Shown: positions 27,558-37,050, counted from the stretch's first letter. The stretch is DNA of 64,000 bases from Parasedimentitalea psychrophila (GCF_030285785.1 NZ_CP127247.1:620001-684000), one strand, 5' to 3'. A program made the numbers and translations. The notes: generated by a model from the sequence alone, not told the origin.

Positions 27558-29753
27558 TCAGAAAAAATTCTGCGGGTCGATATCCACATTCAACCGTAAC
27601 TCGCCTTTTAGCCGACAGGGCGCAATCCAGCGCGAAATGGCATCCTGCAGCGGCACCCCCTTGGCAGCCTTGACCAGCAGCCGTACCCGGTGGCGGCCGC
27701 GAATGCGGGCAATCGGCGCGGGCGCCGGCCCGTAAACCTGCGCCCCGATCGCCCGCAAGGGCCCATCATTGCGCGCCAGCGCGTTGCCCAGGTCAAACAC
27801 TGTCGGCAGATCGGGGCCCGACAGGATGATCCCGGCCATGCGGCCATAGGGCGGCACCCCGGCGGCCTGACGCTCAGCCGCCTCAGCTTTCCAGAAGCCT
27901 TCCTCATCGCCGGACAGAATGGCGCGGATCACCGGATGCTCGGGCTGGAAACTCTGCAACAGCGCCTCGCCCGGTTTTTCGGCGCGGCCTGCCCGGCCCG
28001 CCACCTGTCGCATCAGTTGAAAGGTGCGCTCGGCGGCGCGCAGGTCTGACCCTTGCAGCCCCAGATCCGCATCAATCACCCCGACAAGTGTCAGCAGTGG
28101 AAAGTTGTGCCCTTTGGCCACCAGCTGAGTGCCCAGGATGATGTCCGCCTCGCCCTTTACGATCTCGGATATCCGCTCTTTCAACGCCCGCGCCGAGCCA
28201 AACAGATCCGAGCTGAGCACAGCAATGCGCGCCTCGGGGAACACCAGTGCCGCCTCTTCGCCCAGCCGTTCGATGCCGGGGCCAACCGGCGCCATCTTGC
28301 CCTCGACCTCACAGGAGGGGCACACTGTCGGCAGCGGTTTGGTCTCGCCGCATTGGTGGCACATCAGCCGGTTCTGGAACCGGTGCTCTACCATGCGCGC
28401 ATCACAGTGATCACAGGCCACCTGATTACCACAGGCCCGACAGATCGTCACCGGCGCAAAGCCACGGCGGTTCAGGAACAGCAGCGACTGCTCGCCGCGT
28501 TCCAGCCGTTTACCCATGGCGCTGCGCAAGGTCGGGGAAATCCAGGTGGCCGGGGCCAGTTTCTCAACCCGCATATCAATGGCGCGCATTTCAGGCAGCA
28601 CCGCCGCGCCATAACGCGAGGCCAGATCGAGGCGGCGGTATTTGCCTACCTCGGCATTGACCCAACTTTCCAGACTGGGCGTCGCCGAGGCCAGCACCAC
28701 CTGCGCCGAACACATATTCGCCCGCAGCACCGCCATGTCGCGGGCGTTATACAACACGCCCTCTTCCTGCTTGTACGAGGTGTCATGTTCCTCATCGACG
28801 ATGATCAGACCCAGATTTTGGAACGGCAGGAATAGCGACGAGCGCGCCCCAATCACCAGTTGCGCCGCGCCCTGCCCGACCATGCGCCAGATCCGGCGGC
28901 GCTCGGTCATGGTGGCGCCGGAATGCCATTCCGCCGGGGTGGCGCCAAAGCGGACCTCGACCCGGGTCAGAAATTCTGCTGTCAGGGCAATTTCGGGCAG
29001 CAGCACCAGCGCCTGCCGCCCCGCTCGCAGACAGGCGGCGACGGCCTCAAGGTAGACTTCGGTCTTACCCGATCCGGTCACCCCTTTCAGCAGGGTAGTG
29101 CCATAGGTGCCGCTCTGCACCGCCTGCGCAAGAACCGCCGCCGCTTCGGCCTGATCCGCGGTCAGAGTCTTGCTTGGCCGTTCCGGGTCCAGTTTGGGAT
29201 AGGGCAGATCGCGCGGCGCCTCCTCTTCCCGCAGGGCGCCCTGCTTCACCAACCCCTTGATCACCGAGGGTGTCACCCCAGCCAGATCCGACAGTTCCTT
29301 GGGGGTAAAGGCCAGCCCAGCGTATTCCTCCAGCGCCGCCAGTACCCGCGCCCTTGCATCGGTCATCCGCTCCGGCTCACTCGGGCCGCGCCGCAGGATC
29401 TTGCGCATCGACACCGGATCAGACAGCCCCGGCGCCCGGGTTGCCAGCCGCAACATCATCGTCAGCGGCGTCAGAGTGTAAGCAGCCGCTCGGCTCAGGA
29501 ACTGGCGCATCTCGTCGCGCATTGGCGCGATATCCAGCACCCGGTTCACTGCGCGCAGCTTGGCCGAATCAAAATCGCCCTGCCCAGGCCCCCAGACCAC
29601 GCCCAAAACCCGGCGCGGCCCCAATGGCACCTCGACATAGGCGCCACGGAAACAGCCGCCCTCGGGAGCGCGGTAATCCAGAACCCGATCAAGCGGTTGC
29701 GTGGTCAGCACCCCGACCCGCTCGCCTGCATGAAAAAACTCCTGTCCGCTCAT
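27558..29753 (-). CDS. priA: primosomal replication-restart helicase PriA
   Basis: This 731-residue superfamily 2 helicase restarts stalled replication forks. Walker A lies in GVTGSGKTEVY and Walker B is DEEHD. Zinc-binding cysteines are in CRACGNQVACDHCDARM and CHQCGETKPLPTVCPSCE. The helicase C-terminal block ending QVAGRAGRAEKPG is also present. The length is usual. It is transcribed away from the transaldolase gene on the other side. Confidence 0.95.
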   Translation of the reverse strand: MSGQEFFHAGERVGVLTTQPLDRVLDYRAPEGGCFRGAYVEVPLGPRRVLGVVWGPGQGDFDSAKLRAVNRVLDIAPMRDEMRQFLSRAAAYTLTPLTMMLRLATRAPGLSDPVSMRKILRRGPSEPERMTDARARVLAALEEYAGLAFTPKELSDLAGVTPSVIKGLVKQGALREEEAPRDLPYPKLDPERPSKTLTADQAEAAAVLAQAVQSGTYGTTLLKGVTGSGKTEVYLEAVAACLRAGRQALVLLPEIALTAEFLTRVEVRFGATPAEWHSGATMTERRRIWRMVGQGAAQLVIGARSSLFLPFQNLGLIIVDEEHDTSYKQEEGVLYNARDMAVLRANMCSAQVVLASATPSLESWVNAEVGKYRRLDLASRYGAAVLPEMRAIDMRVEKLAPATWISPTLRSAMGKRLERGEQSLLFLNRRGFAPVTICRACGNQVACDHCDARMVEHRFQNRLMCHQCGETKPLPTVCPSCEVEGKMAPVGPGIERLGEEAALVFPEARIAVLSSDLFGSARALKERISEIVKGEADIILGTQLVAKGHNFPLLTLVGVIDADLGLQGSDLRAAERTFQLMRQVAGRAGRAEKPGEALLQSFQPEHPVIRAILSGDEEGFWKAEAAERQAAGVPPYGRMAGIILSGPDLPTVFDLGNALARNDGPLRAIGAQVYGPAPAPIARIRGRHRVRLLVKAAKGVPLQDAISRWIAPCRLKGELRLNVDIDPQNFF

Positions 29754-29847
29754 GCCGCTGCCTTTCTGCCTCAGGGGTTTTTAATGCCTCGCTATTGCGC
29801 TAAAGGCTAGCGCAATCAATGGCCAACCCATCCAAAGGATCCTTCCC

Positions 29848-30501
29848 ATGAAATTCTTCGTAGACACCGCCGAGATTGACGCCATTGCCGAGCTGAACGA
29901 TCTAGGCATGGTTGACGGCGTCACCACCAACCCGTCGCTGATCAAGAAATCCGGTCGTGACATCATCGAAGTCACCAAGGAAATCTGTGCGCTGGTCAAA
30001 GGCCCGGTCTCGGCCGAAGTCACCGCCGTTGATGCCGAGACCATGATCGCCGAAGGCCGCAAACTGCTGGAGATCGCCGAAAACATCGCCGTCAAAGTGC
30101 CGCTGACCTGGGACGGGCTGAAGGCCTGTAAGGCGCTGACCGATGACGGCCACATGGTCAACGTCACCCTGTGTTTCTCGGCCAATCAGGCGCTGCTGGC
30201 CGCCAAAGCCGGTGCGACATTCATCTCGCCCTTCATCGGTCGCCTGGATGACATCAACCTGGACGGCATGGAGCTGATCGAAGACATCCGCACCATCTAT
30301 GACAACTACGGCTTTGACACCGAGATCCTGGCTGCCTCGATCCGCTCGGCGAACCACGTACTTGACTGTGCCCGTCTGGGCGCTGACGTGATGACTGCAC
30401 CGCCAGCCGTGATCAAAGCGCTGGTCAACCACCCGCTGACCGACAAAGGCCTGGCAACATTCTTGGCTGACATCAAAGCAGCTGACATCAAGATCCTGTA
30501 A
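29848..30501 (+). CDS. tal: transaldolase, short (type 3 / TalC-like) form
   Basis: This 217-residue class I aldolase is of the small transaldolase / fructose-6-phosphate aldolase group. The Schiff-base lysine is Lys83 in the [10 protein letters not shown] segment, and the N-terminal [20 protein letters not shown] with GVTTNPSLI is characteristic. It should transfer dihydroxyacetone units between sugar phosphates in the pentose-phosphate pathway. AAGGAT precedes the ATG. A strong terminator follows. Confidence 0.92.
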   Translation: MKFFVDTAEIDAIAELNDLGMVDGVTTNPSLIKKSGRDIIEVTKEICALVKGPVSAEVTAVDAETMIAEGRKLLEIAENIAVKVPLTWDGLKACKALTDDGHMVNVTLCFSANQALLAAKAGATFISPFIGRLDDINLDGMELIEDIRTIYDNYGFDTEILAASIRSANHVLDCARLGADVMTAPPAVIKALVNHPLTDKGLATFLADIKAADIKIL

Positions 30502-30523
30502 GCACCAGTTCAGCTTGCAGAGA

Positions 30524-30556
30524 GGGAGGTGCCTAACGGTGCCTCCCTTTTTATTT
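30524..30556 (+). terminator. transaldolase gene terminator
   Basis: A 10-bp stem (GGGAGGTGCC / GGTGCCTCCC, including two G-T pairs) with a TAAC loop is followed by TTTTTATTTT. Confidence 0.9.
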
Positions 30557-30653
30557 TAAACGCAGTAATCCACCTTTTGCAAAGACACGCGACAGCCCAT
30601 CAGACCCATATTACCAGTGACCATCATGCATACCGATCGGAAACAGAAAATGC

Positions 30654-30682
30654 TTGATGTCGAAGCCTCGACACACTTAATC
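30654..30682 (+). promoter_or_regulatory. possible promoter of the small secreted protein gene
   Basis: TTGATG (30654-30659) and TTAATC (30677-30682) are spaced by 17 bp, 50 bp upstream of the ATG at 30733. The match to the sigma-70 consensus is only moderate. Confidence 0.35.
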
Positions 30683-30732
30683 TTGGAAAGGCATTCTAAA
30701 AGGGAATTGTCAGTGACGTAATTGGAGACACC

Positions 30733-31134
30733 ATGAATTTACTCAACAAAAAAATAATGCTTCTCACAACTGTTTTAGCTAGTTCTTTATTGCTTGCTCC
30801 GGCAGCAATGGCAGAAGATGGTCTTACCATCCTCAATGGCTCAGCGGAAAAATTGAACTTACAAGTATCGGCGTTCAATGGTTGCAACAGTAACAACTTG
30901 AAGGGAGCGCATACAATAAAACCTAACAGCTTTAAATCCTATGATGTGTCAGGCGGAATCGGCAAATCCTGCACCAATACCGCCGTAGCGTCCATTGGGG
31001 CTGCGCAGACGGCATTCACGTTTAATATGAGTTCCGGGAACCCTGCTTACATTCAAGATTTAATAGTTGTATCAGGTGGAGGACTCAGCGTTAAGAAATC
31101 TGGGGACCATGATCTCCAGATAGGTTTAAAATAA
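30733..31134 (+). CDS. small secreted protein, orphan, AT-rich
   Basis: This 133-residue protein has a clear signal peptide (MNLLNKKIMLLTTVLASSLL, cleavage likely after AAMA near residue 25). The mature part is Ser/Asn/Gly-rich with two cysteines (FNGCNSNN and GKSCTN) that could form a disulfide. Beta-rich runs such as KLNLQVSAFNG and ATQTAFTF-like strands suggest a small all-beta domain. No family is recognised. The base composition is clearly richer in A and T than all neighbours, which suggests acquisition by transfer. A 16-bp perfect hairpin follows the stop. Confidence 0.7.
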   Translation: MNLLNKKIMLLTTVLASSLLLAPAAMAEDGLTILNGSAEKLNLQVSAFNGCNSNNLKGAHTIKPNSFKSYDVSGGIGKSCTNTAVASIGAAQTAFTFNMSSGNPAYIQDLIVVSGGGLSVKKSGDHDLQIGLK

Positions 31135-31139
31135 GCCCA

Positions 31140-31192
31140 AATGGTACACTGTGGCTCAAGTTAACATCGCGCCACAGTGTACCATTATTCTT
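31140..31192 (+). terminator. long hairpin after the secreted protein gene
   Basis: A perfect 16-bp inverted repeat (AATGGTACACTGTGGC at 31140-31155 and its complement at 31171-31186) surrounds a 15-base loop. The sequence ATTCTTATT follows. It begins 6 bp after the stop codon and probably ends transcription. Confidence 0.75.
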
Positions 31193-31671
31193 ATTAACCT
31201 GTTTTCTCAACAGGTCATAGTTTCTATGTTTAGTTCCATTATTGCTGGGATAGACGCCTTGCCATGCGCGTCGGTGCGCCTTTCACGTAACGAAAAATTT
31301 CATAAGCTTGTAGTTTGGTCAATCCGTATGCGGACTGACAAACGGAAGTGGGTTGAAAATAAATTGATCTATCAATTCGCGTCAAATCCTCGCCCCTACT
31401 ACACGTTTGATAGTAACTGATTAAATTTTGTCTTCTGAACGTCCAAATCATTTCGGTTGGCTTAGCCAAAGCATCGTGACAGCGTCGAAGGTTTTTTGGG
31501 TTTCAGACATCTTTGACGGCTGCACAAGTTCGCTATCATGGTTATGCGATCTTTAAGATTAGAGCCGCCAATTTGACTAGGCTGCGCAAAAAGCCGCGCC
31601 TGCACAAAATTTCCCCACCTTTCATTAAAACTCATGTTATACCCTGCGCCAAACCCAGCAGAGGTCATGAG
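31187..31671. other. 485-bp AT-rich intergenic stretch
   Basis: This stretch holds no convincing gene. An open frame at 31151-31420 begins inside the terminator loop and has no recognisable protein features. Base composition remains AT-rich to about 31,500, then returns to the chromosomal norm shortly before the DUF484 gene, so the left part looks like a remnant of transferred DNA. Confidence 0.4.
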
Positions 31672-32379
31672 ATGAGCAGCAGTCCTAAACTCGAAGACGC
31701 CCTGCGCCGGGCCATTGTCGACAAACCCGATGCGGTGCTTGACGATCCATTGGCGATGAACGCGCTGGTTGCCGCCAATGAACGCGCCATGGGCGCCAAT
31801 ATCGTTGATCTGCGCGGCATCGCGATGGAGCGGATGGAGGCGCGGCTGGATCGGTTGGAAGACACACACCGCTCGGTCATTGCGGCGGCCTATGACAATC
31901 TGGCCGGCACCAATCAGATACACCGGGCCATTCTGGCGCTGATGGACCCCACCAATTTTGAGGATTTTCTGCAGAACCTACGCGGTGACATTGCGGAAAT
32001 CCTGCGACTGGAGGCGGTGACTCTGGTCCTGGAAACGGTGCAGGATGATAAAGATCCGGCGGTCAAACGCATGGGCGAAGTTCTCAACATAGTTGAGCCC
32101 GGTTTCATTGATGACTACATCAGCCAGGGGCGCGGCGGCACCGTACGGCAGGTCACGCTACGACAGGTGCAAGGGGCGGCGCAGCAGATCTATGGCGACA
32201 AGGCAGACTGGATCCGCTCGGAGGCTTGCCTGAAGCTGGATCTTGGCAATGGCCGCCTGCCCGGCCTGCTGGTGCTGGGCGCCGAAGACCCGCATCAATT
32301 CACCCCGCAGCATGGCACCGACCTGCTGACCTTCTTTGGCAATGTCTTTGAACGGTCGATGCGCCACTGGCTGTCTTGA
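31672..32379 (+). CDS. DUF484 family protein upstream of xerC
   Basis: This 235-residue protein has an N-terminal helical part, with a heptad-like stretch ERMEARLDRLEDTHRSV around residues 47-63, and a GAF-like C-terminal domain (DUF484). The ATG at 31672 has AGAGG upstream and matches the family start; a longer reading from 31513 crosses poor sequence. Its TGA overlaps the xerC TTG. The DUF484-xerC pair is widespread in proteobacteria, but the role of DUF484 is unknown. Confidence 0.85.
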   Translation: MSSSPKLEDALRRAIVDKPDAVLDDPLAMNALVAANERAMGANIVDLRGIAMERMEARLDRLEDTHRSVIAAAYDNLAGTNQIHRAILALMDPTNFEDFLQNLRGDIAEILRLEAVTLVLETVQDDKDPAVKRMGEVLNIVEPGFIDDYISQGRGGTVRQVTLRQVQGAAQQIYGDKADWIRSEACLKLDLGNGRLPGLLVLGAEDPHQFTPQHGTDLLTFFGNVFERSMRHWLS

Positions 32380-33296
32380 GCCTGCTATCGCCAGCCTGCC
32401 GCGATGCACTGCAGCATTGGCTGGCCAGTCAAAGTGCGCTGAACGGGGCCGCCGAAAATACCCTCACCGCCTATCGCGGCGATGTGGGCGAGTTCCTGTC
32501 GTTTATGACGCTGCATTTCGGCAGCCCTCAGGGGCTGGGCGCGCTGCAGGACATCACCATCAGCGACATGCGCGCCTGGATGGCCGAGAGTCGCAATTCC
32601 GGCACCGGCGCGCGCTCACTGGCGCGCAAACTGTCGGCAGTCAAAAGCTTTTATCGCTGGCTGGCTGAACGCGAAGGCTTTGAGCCAAGCGCGGTGCTGA
32701 TGGCCCGCGCCCCCAAATTCCAGAAAAAACTGCCGCGGCCGCTGGCGGCTGAGGCTGCCAAGGCGGTTTTGGACACGGTTGAACTGCAGTCGCAATCAGA
32801 TTGGGTGGCGGCGCGGGATGTGGCGGTGGTGACCCTGCTTTATGGCTGCGGCTTGCGCATATCCGAGGCACTGAGGTTGCAAGGCAAAGACGCACCCATC
32901 GCCGCCGTGCTGAGGATCACCGGCAAGGGCGGCAAGGAACGCATTGTTCCAGTGATCAACGCCGCCCGAGGTGCGGTTGATCGGTACTTGTCCCTGTGCC
33001 CCCACTCTCTGGACCACAACGGGCCATTGTTTCGCGGGGTGCGGGGCGGCGCCTTGAACCCGCGGCTGATTCAGGGCGTGATGGCCAAGGCGCGGGCCCA
33101 GCTGGGACTGCCCGCAACCGCCACCCCGCATGCGCTGCGCCACAGCTTTGCCACCCACCTGCTGGAGGCCGGCGGTGATTTGCGGGCGATCCAAGAGCTG
33201 TTGGGGCATGCCTCGCTGTCGACAACCCAGGCCTATACCGCCGTCAACACCGCGCATCTGATGGAAATCTACAATCGCACCCACCCCAAGGCCTGA
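32376..33296 (+). CDS. xerC: chromosome dimer resolution recombinase XerC (TTG start)
   Basis: This 306-residue tyrosine recombinase acts with XerD at dif. It has the core-binding N-terminal SAM-like domain and the catalytic residues Arg (YGCGLRISEALRL), Lys (GKGGKERIVPV), HxxR (HALRHSFATHLLEAGG), His (LGHASLSTTQ) and Tyr (AYTAVNT). The start is a TTG that overlaps the upstream stop (TTGA), a coupled start. The partner gene and length indicate the housekeeping XerC rather than a phage integrase. Confidence 0.93.
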   Translation: MSLLSPACRDALQHWLASQSALNGAAENTLTAYRGDVGEFLSFMTLHFGSPQGLGALQDITISDMRAWMAESRNSGTGARSLARKLSAVKSFYRWLAEREGFEPSAVLMARAPKFQKKLPRPLAAEAAKAVLDTVELQSQSDWVAARDVAVVTLLYGCGLRISEALRLQGKDAPIAAVLRITGKGGKERIVPVINAARGAVDRYLSLCPHSLDHNGPLFRGVRGGALNPRLIQGVMAKARAQLGLPATATPHALRHSFATHLLEAGGDLRAIQELLGHASLSTTQAYTAVNTAHLMEIYNRTHPKA

Positions 33297-33398
33297 CCCT
33301 GTCACGAGCTTGTGTAGCATCGTGCAATGTGGATCCGCCGGAAACCGCTAGTTTTGTGAAGCCAAGCCGGTGATAGCAAAACAACGGGAGCCAACACC

Positions 33399-33986
33399 AT
33401 GAACCACCTAGTGAGATTTGCGGCTGTAGCATCAGTCGCCCTGCTCGTCAGTACTGCCGCACAGGCGCAGGATTGCCAGGTTTCAATCACCGAACCCTTT
33501 GATTTGACTGAAACCGACATCGCCAGCATCTACGACTGCATTGGCGACAAAATGGTCGAGGGCTATAGCAAAGGTGGGGACATGGTGGCCAAGAACTATC
33601 GCAACTGGACTGTCACGGGCACCCGTCACGGCGTGGCCGGGGCGCATGGCAACCGGCTGCTGCTGACCTATGCCAACGACATCGCCGCCGAACAATACCT
33701 GAAATTCGCCGAAGAGGGCGTTGTAATGCCGGCTGGGTCGCGACTGGCCAAGGAAAGCATCAAGATCAACAAAAAGAAGATCGCGGCTGTGGTTGGGCCG
33801 CTGTTCTTGATGACCAAGCTCGAGGCTGGAGCCGCGCCCGAGACCGCCGACTGGCTCTATGGGGGCATTCAGCCCAATGGCAAGCCGATGAAATTCAAGC
33901 AGGGTTTTTGCCACGATTGCCACATGAGCTGGGAAGAACAGGATTTCCTGGCCTATCCGCTGGAGGAGGTCCGCGTTGGCAACTGA
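33399..33986 (+). CDS. cytochrome P460 family protein
   Basis: This 195-residue periplasmic c-type cytochrome has a signal peptide (cleavage after AQA, near residue 23) and a haem-attachment motif CHDCH at residues 171-175. The cytochrome P460 fold is suggested by the NYRNWTVTGTRHG entry and the ISINKKKI-type strand before the haem site. Known P460 proteins oxidise hydroxylamine or bind nitric oxide; whether this one has the lysine crosslink to haem is not visible. A ribosome binding site (CGGGAG) precedes the ATG. It stands alone. Confidence 0.8.
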   Translation: MNHLVRFAAVASVALLVSTAAQAQDCQVSITEPFDLTETDIASIYDCIGDKMVEGYSKGGDMVAKNYRNWTVTGTRHGVAGAHGNRLLLTYANDIAAEQYLKFAEEGVVMPAGSRLAKESIKINKKKIAAVVGPLFLMTKLEAGAAPETADWLYGGIQPNGKPMKFKQGFCHDCHMSWEEQDFLAYPLEEVRVGN

Positions 33987-34128
33987 TCTTGTTTCTGGCC
34001 TTGCCTGCAAAAACGGCAAGGTCAGAAAACATATTTAAAATACAGGGGATTAAAACCACAGCGTATCAACCTGCGGTTAAAACCTTTCAGGTGTCTTGGC
34101 CTCGTATTGTTCCAGAAAGGACGCCAAG

Positions 34129-34428
34129 ATGATTATTTCAACAGCCACACCGCTGCCCAACGCCACGACCCCGGCCCCCTCTCCCGTAACACTAGAAAGT
34201 CACGCGGGTCAGCTCGATTTCAGTCACATGCTGAAAGAGTTGGACCTTGATGGGGACGGTCAGATTTCCGACCAGGAGTTTGGGTCTTACCGCGCCGCCA
34301 AGGCTGCACGAGGTGAATTCGTTCCGGCAGACGGCCCGGGCAATCAGGGGACTGGGAATAAAGCTGCCAGTGAATTGGCCGAGATCCTGTTCCACAAAGC
34401 AATGGAAAATGGCTCGACTGATAGTTGA
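34129..34428 (+). CDS. small EF-hand protein
   Basis: This 99-residue protein has one canonical EF-hand calcium loop DLDGDGQISDQE at residues 39-50, flanked by helices. A Pro/Thr-rich N-terminus (MIISTATPLPNATTPAPSP) has no clear signal peptide. It may buffer or sense calcium. AGAAAGGA precedes the ATG at 34129; a reading from 34096 was rejected for lack of a ribosome binding site. The pcs gene follows after 40 bp. Confidence 0.75.
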   Translation: MIISTATPLPNATTPAPSPVTLESHAGQLDFSHMLKELDLDGDGQISDQEFGSYRAAKAARGEFVPADGPGNQGTGNKAASELAEILFHKAMENGSTDS

Positions 34429-34467
34429 GCCCTTGCGGGCTGGGGGGAAATTCGGCATCACAGTCTA

Positions 34468-35175
34468 ATGACTCCTCAGATCCGCGCCCTTAGTGTTCAT
34501 CTTTTTACCGCCACCGGCGCCGTTTTGGCGATGTTGGCAATGCTGGCAGCCGTCGATGCAAAGTGGGACTTGATGTTCCTGTGGTTGGTGGTCGCCTTTG
34601 CGGTGGATGGCGTCGACGGGCCCTTGGCACGGCGCTATCACGTCAAACGCTACGCGCCGGAATTTGACGGGGTGCTGCTGGATTTGATCATCGACTATCT
34701 GACATATGTGTTCATCCCGGCCTTTGCGCTGTTCAATTCGGGGCTGATGGCAGGCTGGACCGGTTGGTTTGCGATCATCGTCATCACCTTTGCCAGTGCG
34801 ATGTATTTTGCTGATACCCGGATGAAGACCAAGGACAACTCATTCTCGGGCTTTCCCGGTTGCTGGAACATGCTGGTGCTGGTGATCTTTGCCCTGCAGC
34901 CCAGCCACTGGACCAGCATGGCGCTGGTCACAGCGCTATCCGTGGCGATGTTCCTGCCGCTAAAGTTCGTCCATCCGGTCCGCACCGAGCGCTGGCGTCT
35001 GGTGACATTGCCGATGGCGCTGGCCTGGACCTTCTTTGCCGGCTGGGCCGCCTGGGTGGATTTCCACCCGCAAAGCTGGGCCCATTGGGGCTTGGTGGTG
35101 ACTTCGGTCTACTTGCTGTTTGTCGGTGTGGTTCAGCAGGTCGTTCCGGTTCAGCGCAAATCTCAGAACAGCTAA
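34468..35175 (+). CDS. pcs: phosphatidylcholine synthase
   Basis: This 235-residue polytopic CDP-alcohol phosphatidyltransferase couples choline directly to CDP-diacylglycerol to make phosphatidylcholine in the inner membrane. The diagnostic motif DGVDGPLARRYHVKRYAPEF continues with the DG and D of FDGVLLDLIIDYLTY. About six to eight hydrophobic segments follow. Pcs is typical of alphaproteobacteria that live with or near eukaryotes. The length fits the family. Confidence 0.92.
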   Translation: MTPQIRALSVHLFTATGAVLAMLAMLAAVDAKWDLMFLWLVVAFAVDGVDGPLARRYHVKRYAPEFDGVLLDLIIDYLTYVFIPAFALFNSGLMAGWTGWFAIIVITFASAMYFADTRMKTKDNSFSGFPGCWNMLVLVIFALQPSHWTSMALVTALSVAMFLPLKFVHPVRTERWRLVTLPMALAWTFFAGWAAWVDFHPQSWAHWGLVVTSVYLLFVGVVQQVVPVQRKSQNS

Positions 35176-35206
35176 GACGCCCTAAGTGTTTCTCAGCTGA
35201 CCCAAG

Positions 35207-36043
35207 CTAGATCCGCGTCAGCACCACACCGCCAACAATCAGCAACGTGGCCACCGCCTTGGCGCGGTCAAACCGCTCGCGGAACACCAGCACGCCAATC
35301 AGCACCGCAAACAGGATCGAGGTCTCGCGCAGCGCCGTCACCAGCGCAATCGGCGCCTGGGTCATCGCCCAGACCGCAATCCAATAGGCCGCCAGCGAGG
35401 CGCCTCCGGCCATGCAGCCGCGCAACCATACCCGACGTCTGGCGGTCAGCACCGAGGTGCCCCGGTGCCACAGGGCCCAGGATCCAAAAATCACCCCGTC
35501 GATCAGGAACATCCAGGCGACAAACAGGGTGGCATCGCCTGCCTCGCGGGCACCCAGCCCGTCGATCAGCGAATAGCAGGCTGTCATCAGCGCCGAGGCA
35601 AAGGCAAAGCGCAGCATATGCCGACTTTCACCATTGCTGAACACCCCGCGTGCCATGGCAATGATACCGGTGCCCAGCGCGGCGATCCCCAGATACTCCA
35701 GCAGCGACAATTGATCGGCCAGAACGAACACCCCGACCAGCGCCACCAGCATCGGCGCCAGCCCGCGGGCAATCGGATAGACCCGGCTCAGGTCGCCGTG
35801 TTCATAGGCCGAGGTCAGGAAAAACTTGTACAGCGAATGCACCAGCCCCGAGGCCAGCAACCACAGCCAGATCTGCCCCTGAGGCAGCGGCAGGACAAGC
35901 GCCATCAGTAGCCCCATCGCCCCCTGCGAGGTGGACAGGATGAACATCGCCTGCAGCTTGTCGCCACCGGTTTTGACCAGCGCGTTCCAGCCCGCGTGAA
36001 GAAAGGCCGCAAACAGGACGGCCAGAAACAGTGTCGCGCTCAT
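35207..36043 (-). CDS. EamA/DMT family transporter
   Basis: This 278-residue protein has ten predicted membrane helices in two EamA repeats (about residues 1-135 and 145-278), as in drug/metabolite exporters such as RhaT and YdcZ-type permeases. The second repeat ends in the typical RFDRAKAVATLLIVGGVVL. The substrate is unknown. It is convergent with pcs and 8 bp downstream of the ogt stop region on the minus strand. Confidence 0.85.
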   Translation of the reverse strand: MSATLFLAVLFAAFLHAGWNALVKTGGDKLQAMFILSTSQGAMGLLMALVLPLPQGQIWLWLLASGLVHSLYKFFLTSAYEHGDLSRVYPIARGLAPMLVALVGVFVLADQLSLLEYLGIAALGTGIIAMARGVFSNGESRHMLRFAFASALMTACYSLIDGLGAREAGDATLFVAWMFLIDGVIFGSWALWHRGTSVLTARRRVWLRGCMAGGASLAAYWIAVWAMTQAPIALVTALRETSILFAVLIGVLVFRERFDRAKAVATLLIVGGVVLTRI

Positions 36044-36050
36044 GCGGTCC

Positions 36051-36503
36051 TCAAATCAACAACCCGGCAGCACCTTCGTGCCTTAACAGCGCCACCTTGG
36101 TCTCGACCCCGCCCGCGCCGGAAAACCCACCCAGCCCATTGGCCGCCAAGACCCTATGGCAGGGGATGATCACCGGGATCGGATTGGCGCCACAGGCATT
36201 GCCCACCGGCTGCGCGGCGCCGCCCAATTCGCGGGCAATGTCACCATAACTGCGGGTCTCGCCAAATGGGATCGCTGACATGGCGGCACAGACCGCGCGC
36301 TGAAAATCAGACCCCTCCACCTGAAGCGGCAAATCAAAGACCTGCAATTCGCCGGCAAAATAGGCCCGCAACTGATCCAGCGCCGCATCCAGCAGGGCCG
36401 TTTGTGCGCCGCCAGCCGCAGACCAGTCCAGCCGCACAATAGCGCCCTCGCGCTCGTGGACCGAGAGTAGACCAACTGGAGTTTGAAGCGAGGCTATGGG
36501 CAT
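36051..36503 (-). CDS. ogt: methylated-DNA-protein-cysteine methyltransferase
   Basis: This 150-residue repair protein takes the methyl group of O6-methylguanine onto the cysteine of the NPIPVIIPCHRVLA motif. The DNA-binding turn ETRSYGDIARELG and the GGFSGAGGVETK tail are also present. The ATG at 36503 is used; a GTG three codons upstream is possible. It is upstream of the EamA exporter on the same strand. Confidence 0.92.
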   Translation of the reverse strand: MPIASLQTPVGLLSVHEREGAIVRLDWSAAGGAQTALLDAALDQLRAYFAGELQVFDLPLQVEGSDFQRAVCAAMSAIPFGETRSYGDIARELGGAAQPVGNACGANPIPVIIPCHRVLAANGLGGFSGAGGVETKVALLRHEGAAGLLI

Positions 36504-36619
36504 GGGGTGCACCCTCAGTCATTGCAACAATCTGCGCAAGGGTGCGATGCGCATTAATACAAACACTAACACGCCCAAGGTGCGCCCCATCAGCGCCTGC
36601 TCATCAGCCCCTGATCGCG

Positions 36620-36633
36620 TTAACCTTTATTAA
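36620..36633. promoter_or_regulatory. CtrA-like site
   Basis: The sequence GTTAACCTTTATTAA is close to the CtrA consensus (two TTAA half-sites) but has a spacer one base short of the classic seven. It lies 70 bp upstream of the orphan gene at 36703. Confidence 0.3.
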
Positions 36634-36702
36634 GAATACTTCTCACTTTTGCTAAAATTCGAGCTAAACACGTGAAGAATTTGAAACCAAAGGTGCAGCA
36701 AA

Positions 36703-37050
36703 ATGATCTTGGCAGCTTCCAGCATTAGCATTTACAAGCCCGTCAACCGGGCCGCCAAAGCCGCGATCCTTCAGGCCGATGCCATCGCCGCTGTCGAAAA
36801 GAACCAAGAGCTCGACCGGGTCGCTGCCGCCGCCAAGACTGTTGAAGATGCGCGTCAGAAATACCTGCAGACCCAATATGTAGGCCCAGCCCGGACCACT
36901 GCCCGTTTGGCAGCGCTGACAAATGAGCGCCCGAATGGCCTGCAGATCAACTATCAGGATCTGCGCTCTGGCCACCACGCAGGCCCCACCCCTGTCAGCG
37001 CCATCACCGCGCAGATGCAGTACCGCCAGATCCTGAACATCCTAGTGTAA
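36703..37050 (+). CDS. orphan small protein (115 aa)
   Basis: This 115-residue protein is hydrophilic and mostly helical in its first 70 residues, with Ala-rich runs (NRAAKAAILQADAIAAVEKN). It has no signal peptide, no membrane segment and no recognised domain. Its codon usage resembles the neighbours. The gene is isolated, with a CtrA-like site upstream, and another orphan of similar style follows 230 bp later. Confidence 0.55.
   Translation: MILAASSISIYKPVNRAAKAAILQADAIAAVEKNQELDRVAAAAKTVEDARQKYLQTQYVGPARTTARLAALTNERPNGLQINYQDLRSGHHAGPTPVSAITAQMQYRQILNILV

Noticed and set aside
31151-31420. 89-codon frame after the secreted protein gene
   Set aside because: It starts inside the terminator loop and has no ribosome binding site or recognisable feature.
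36650-36674. TTTTGCTAAAATTC, similar to the 28-bp 3'-UTR element
   Set aside because: Only the middle of the element matches, and it is not next to a gene end in the same orientation.
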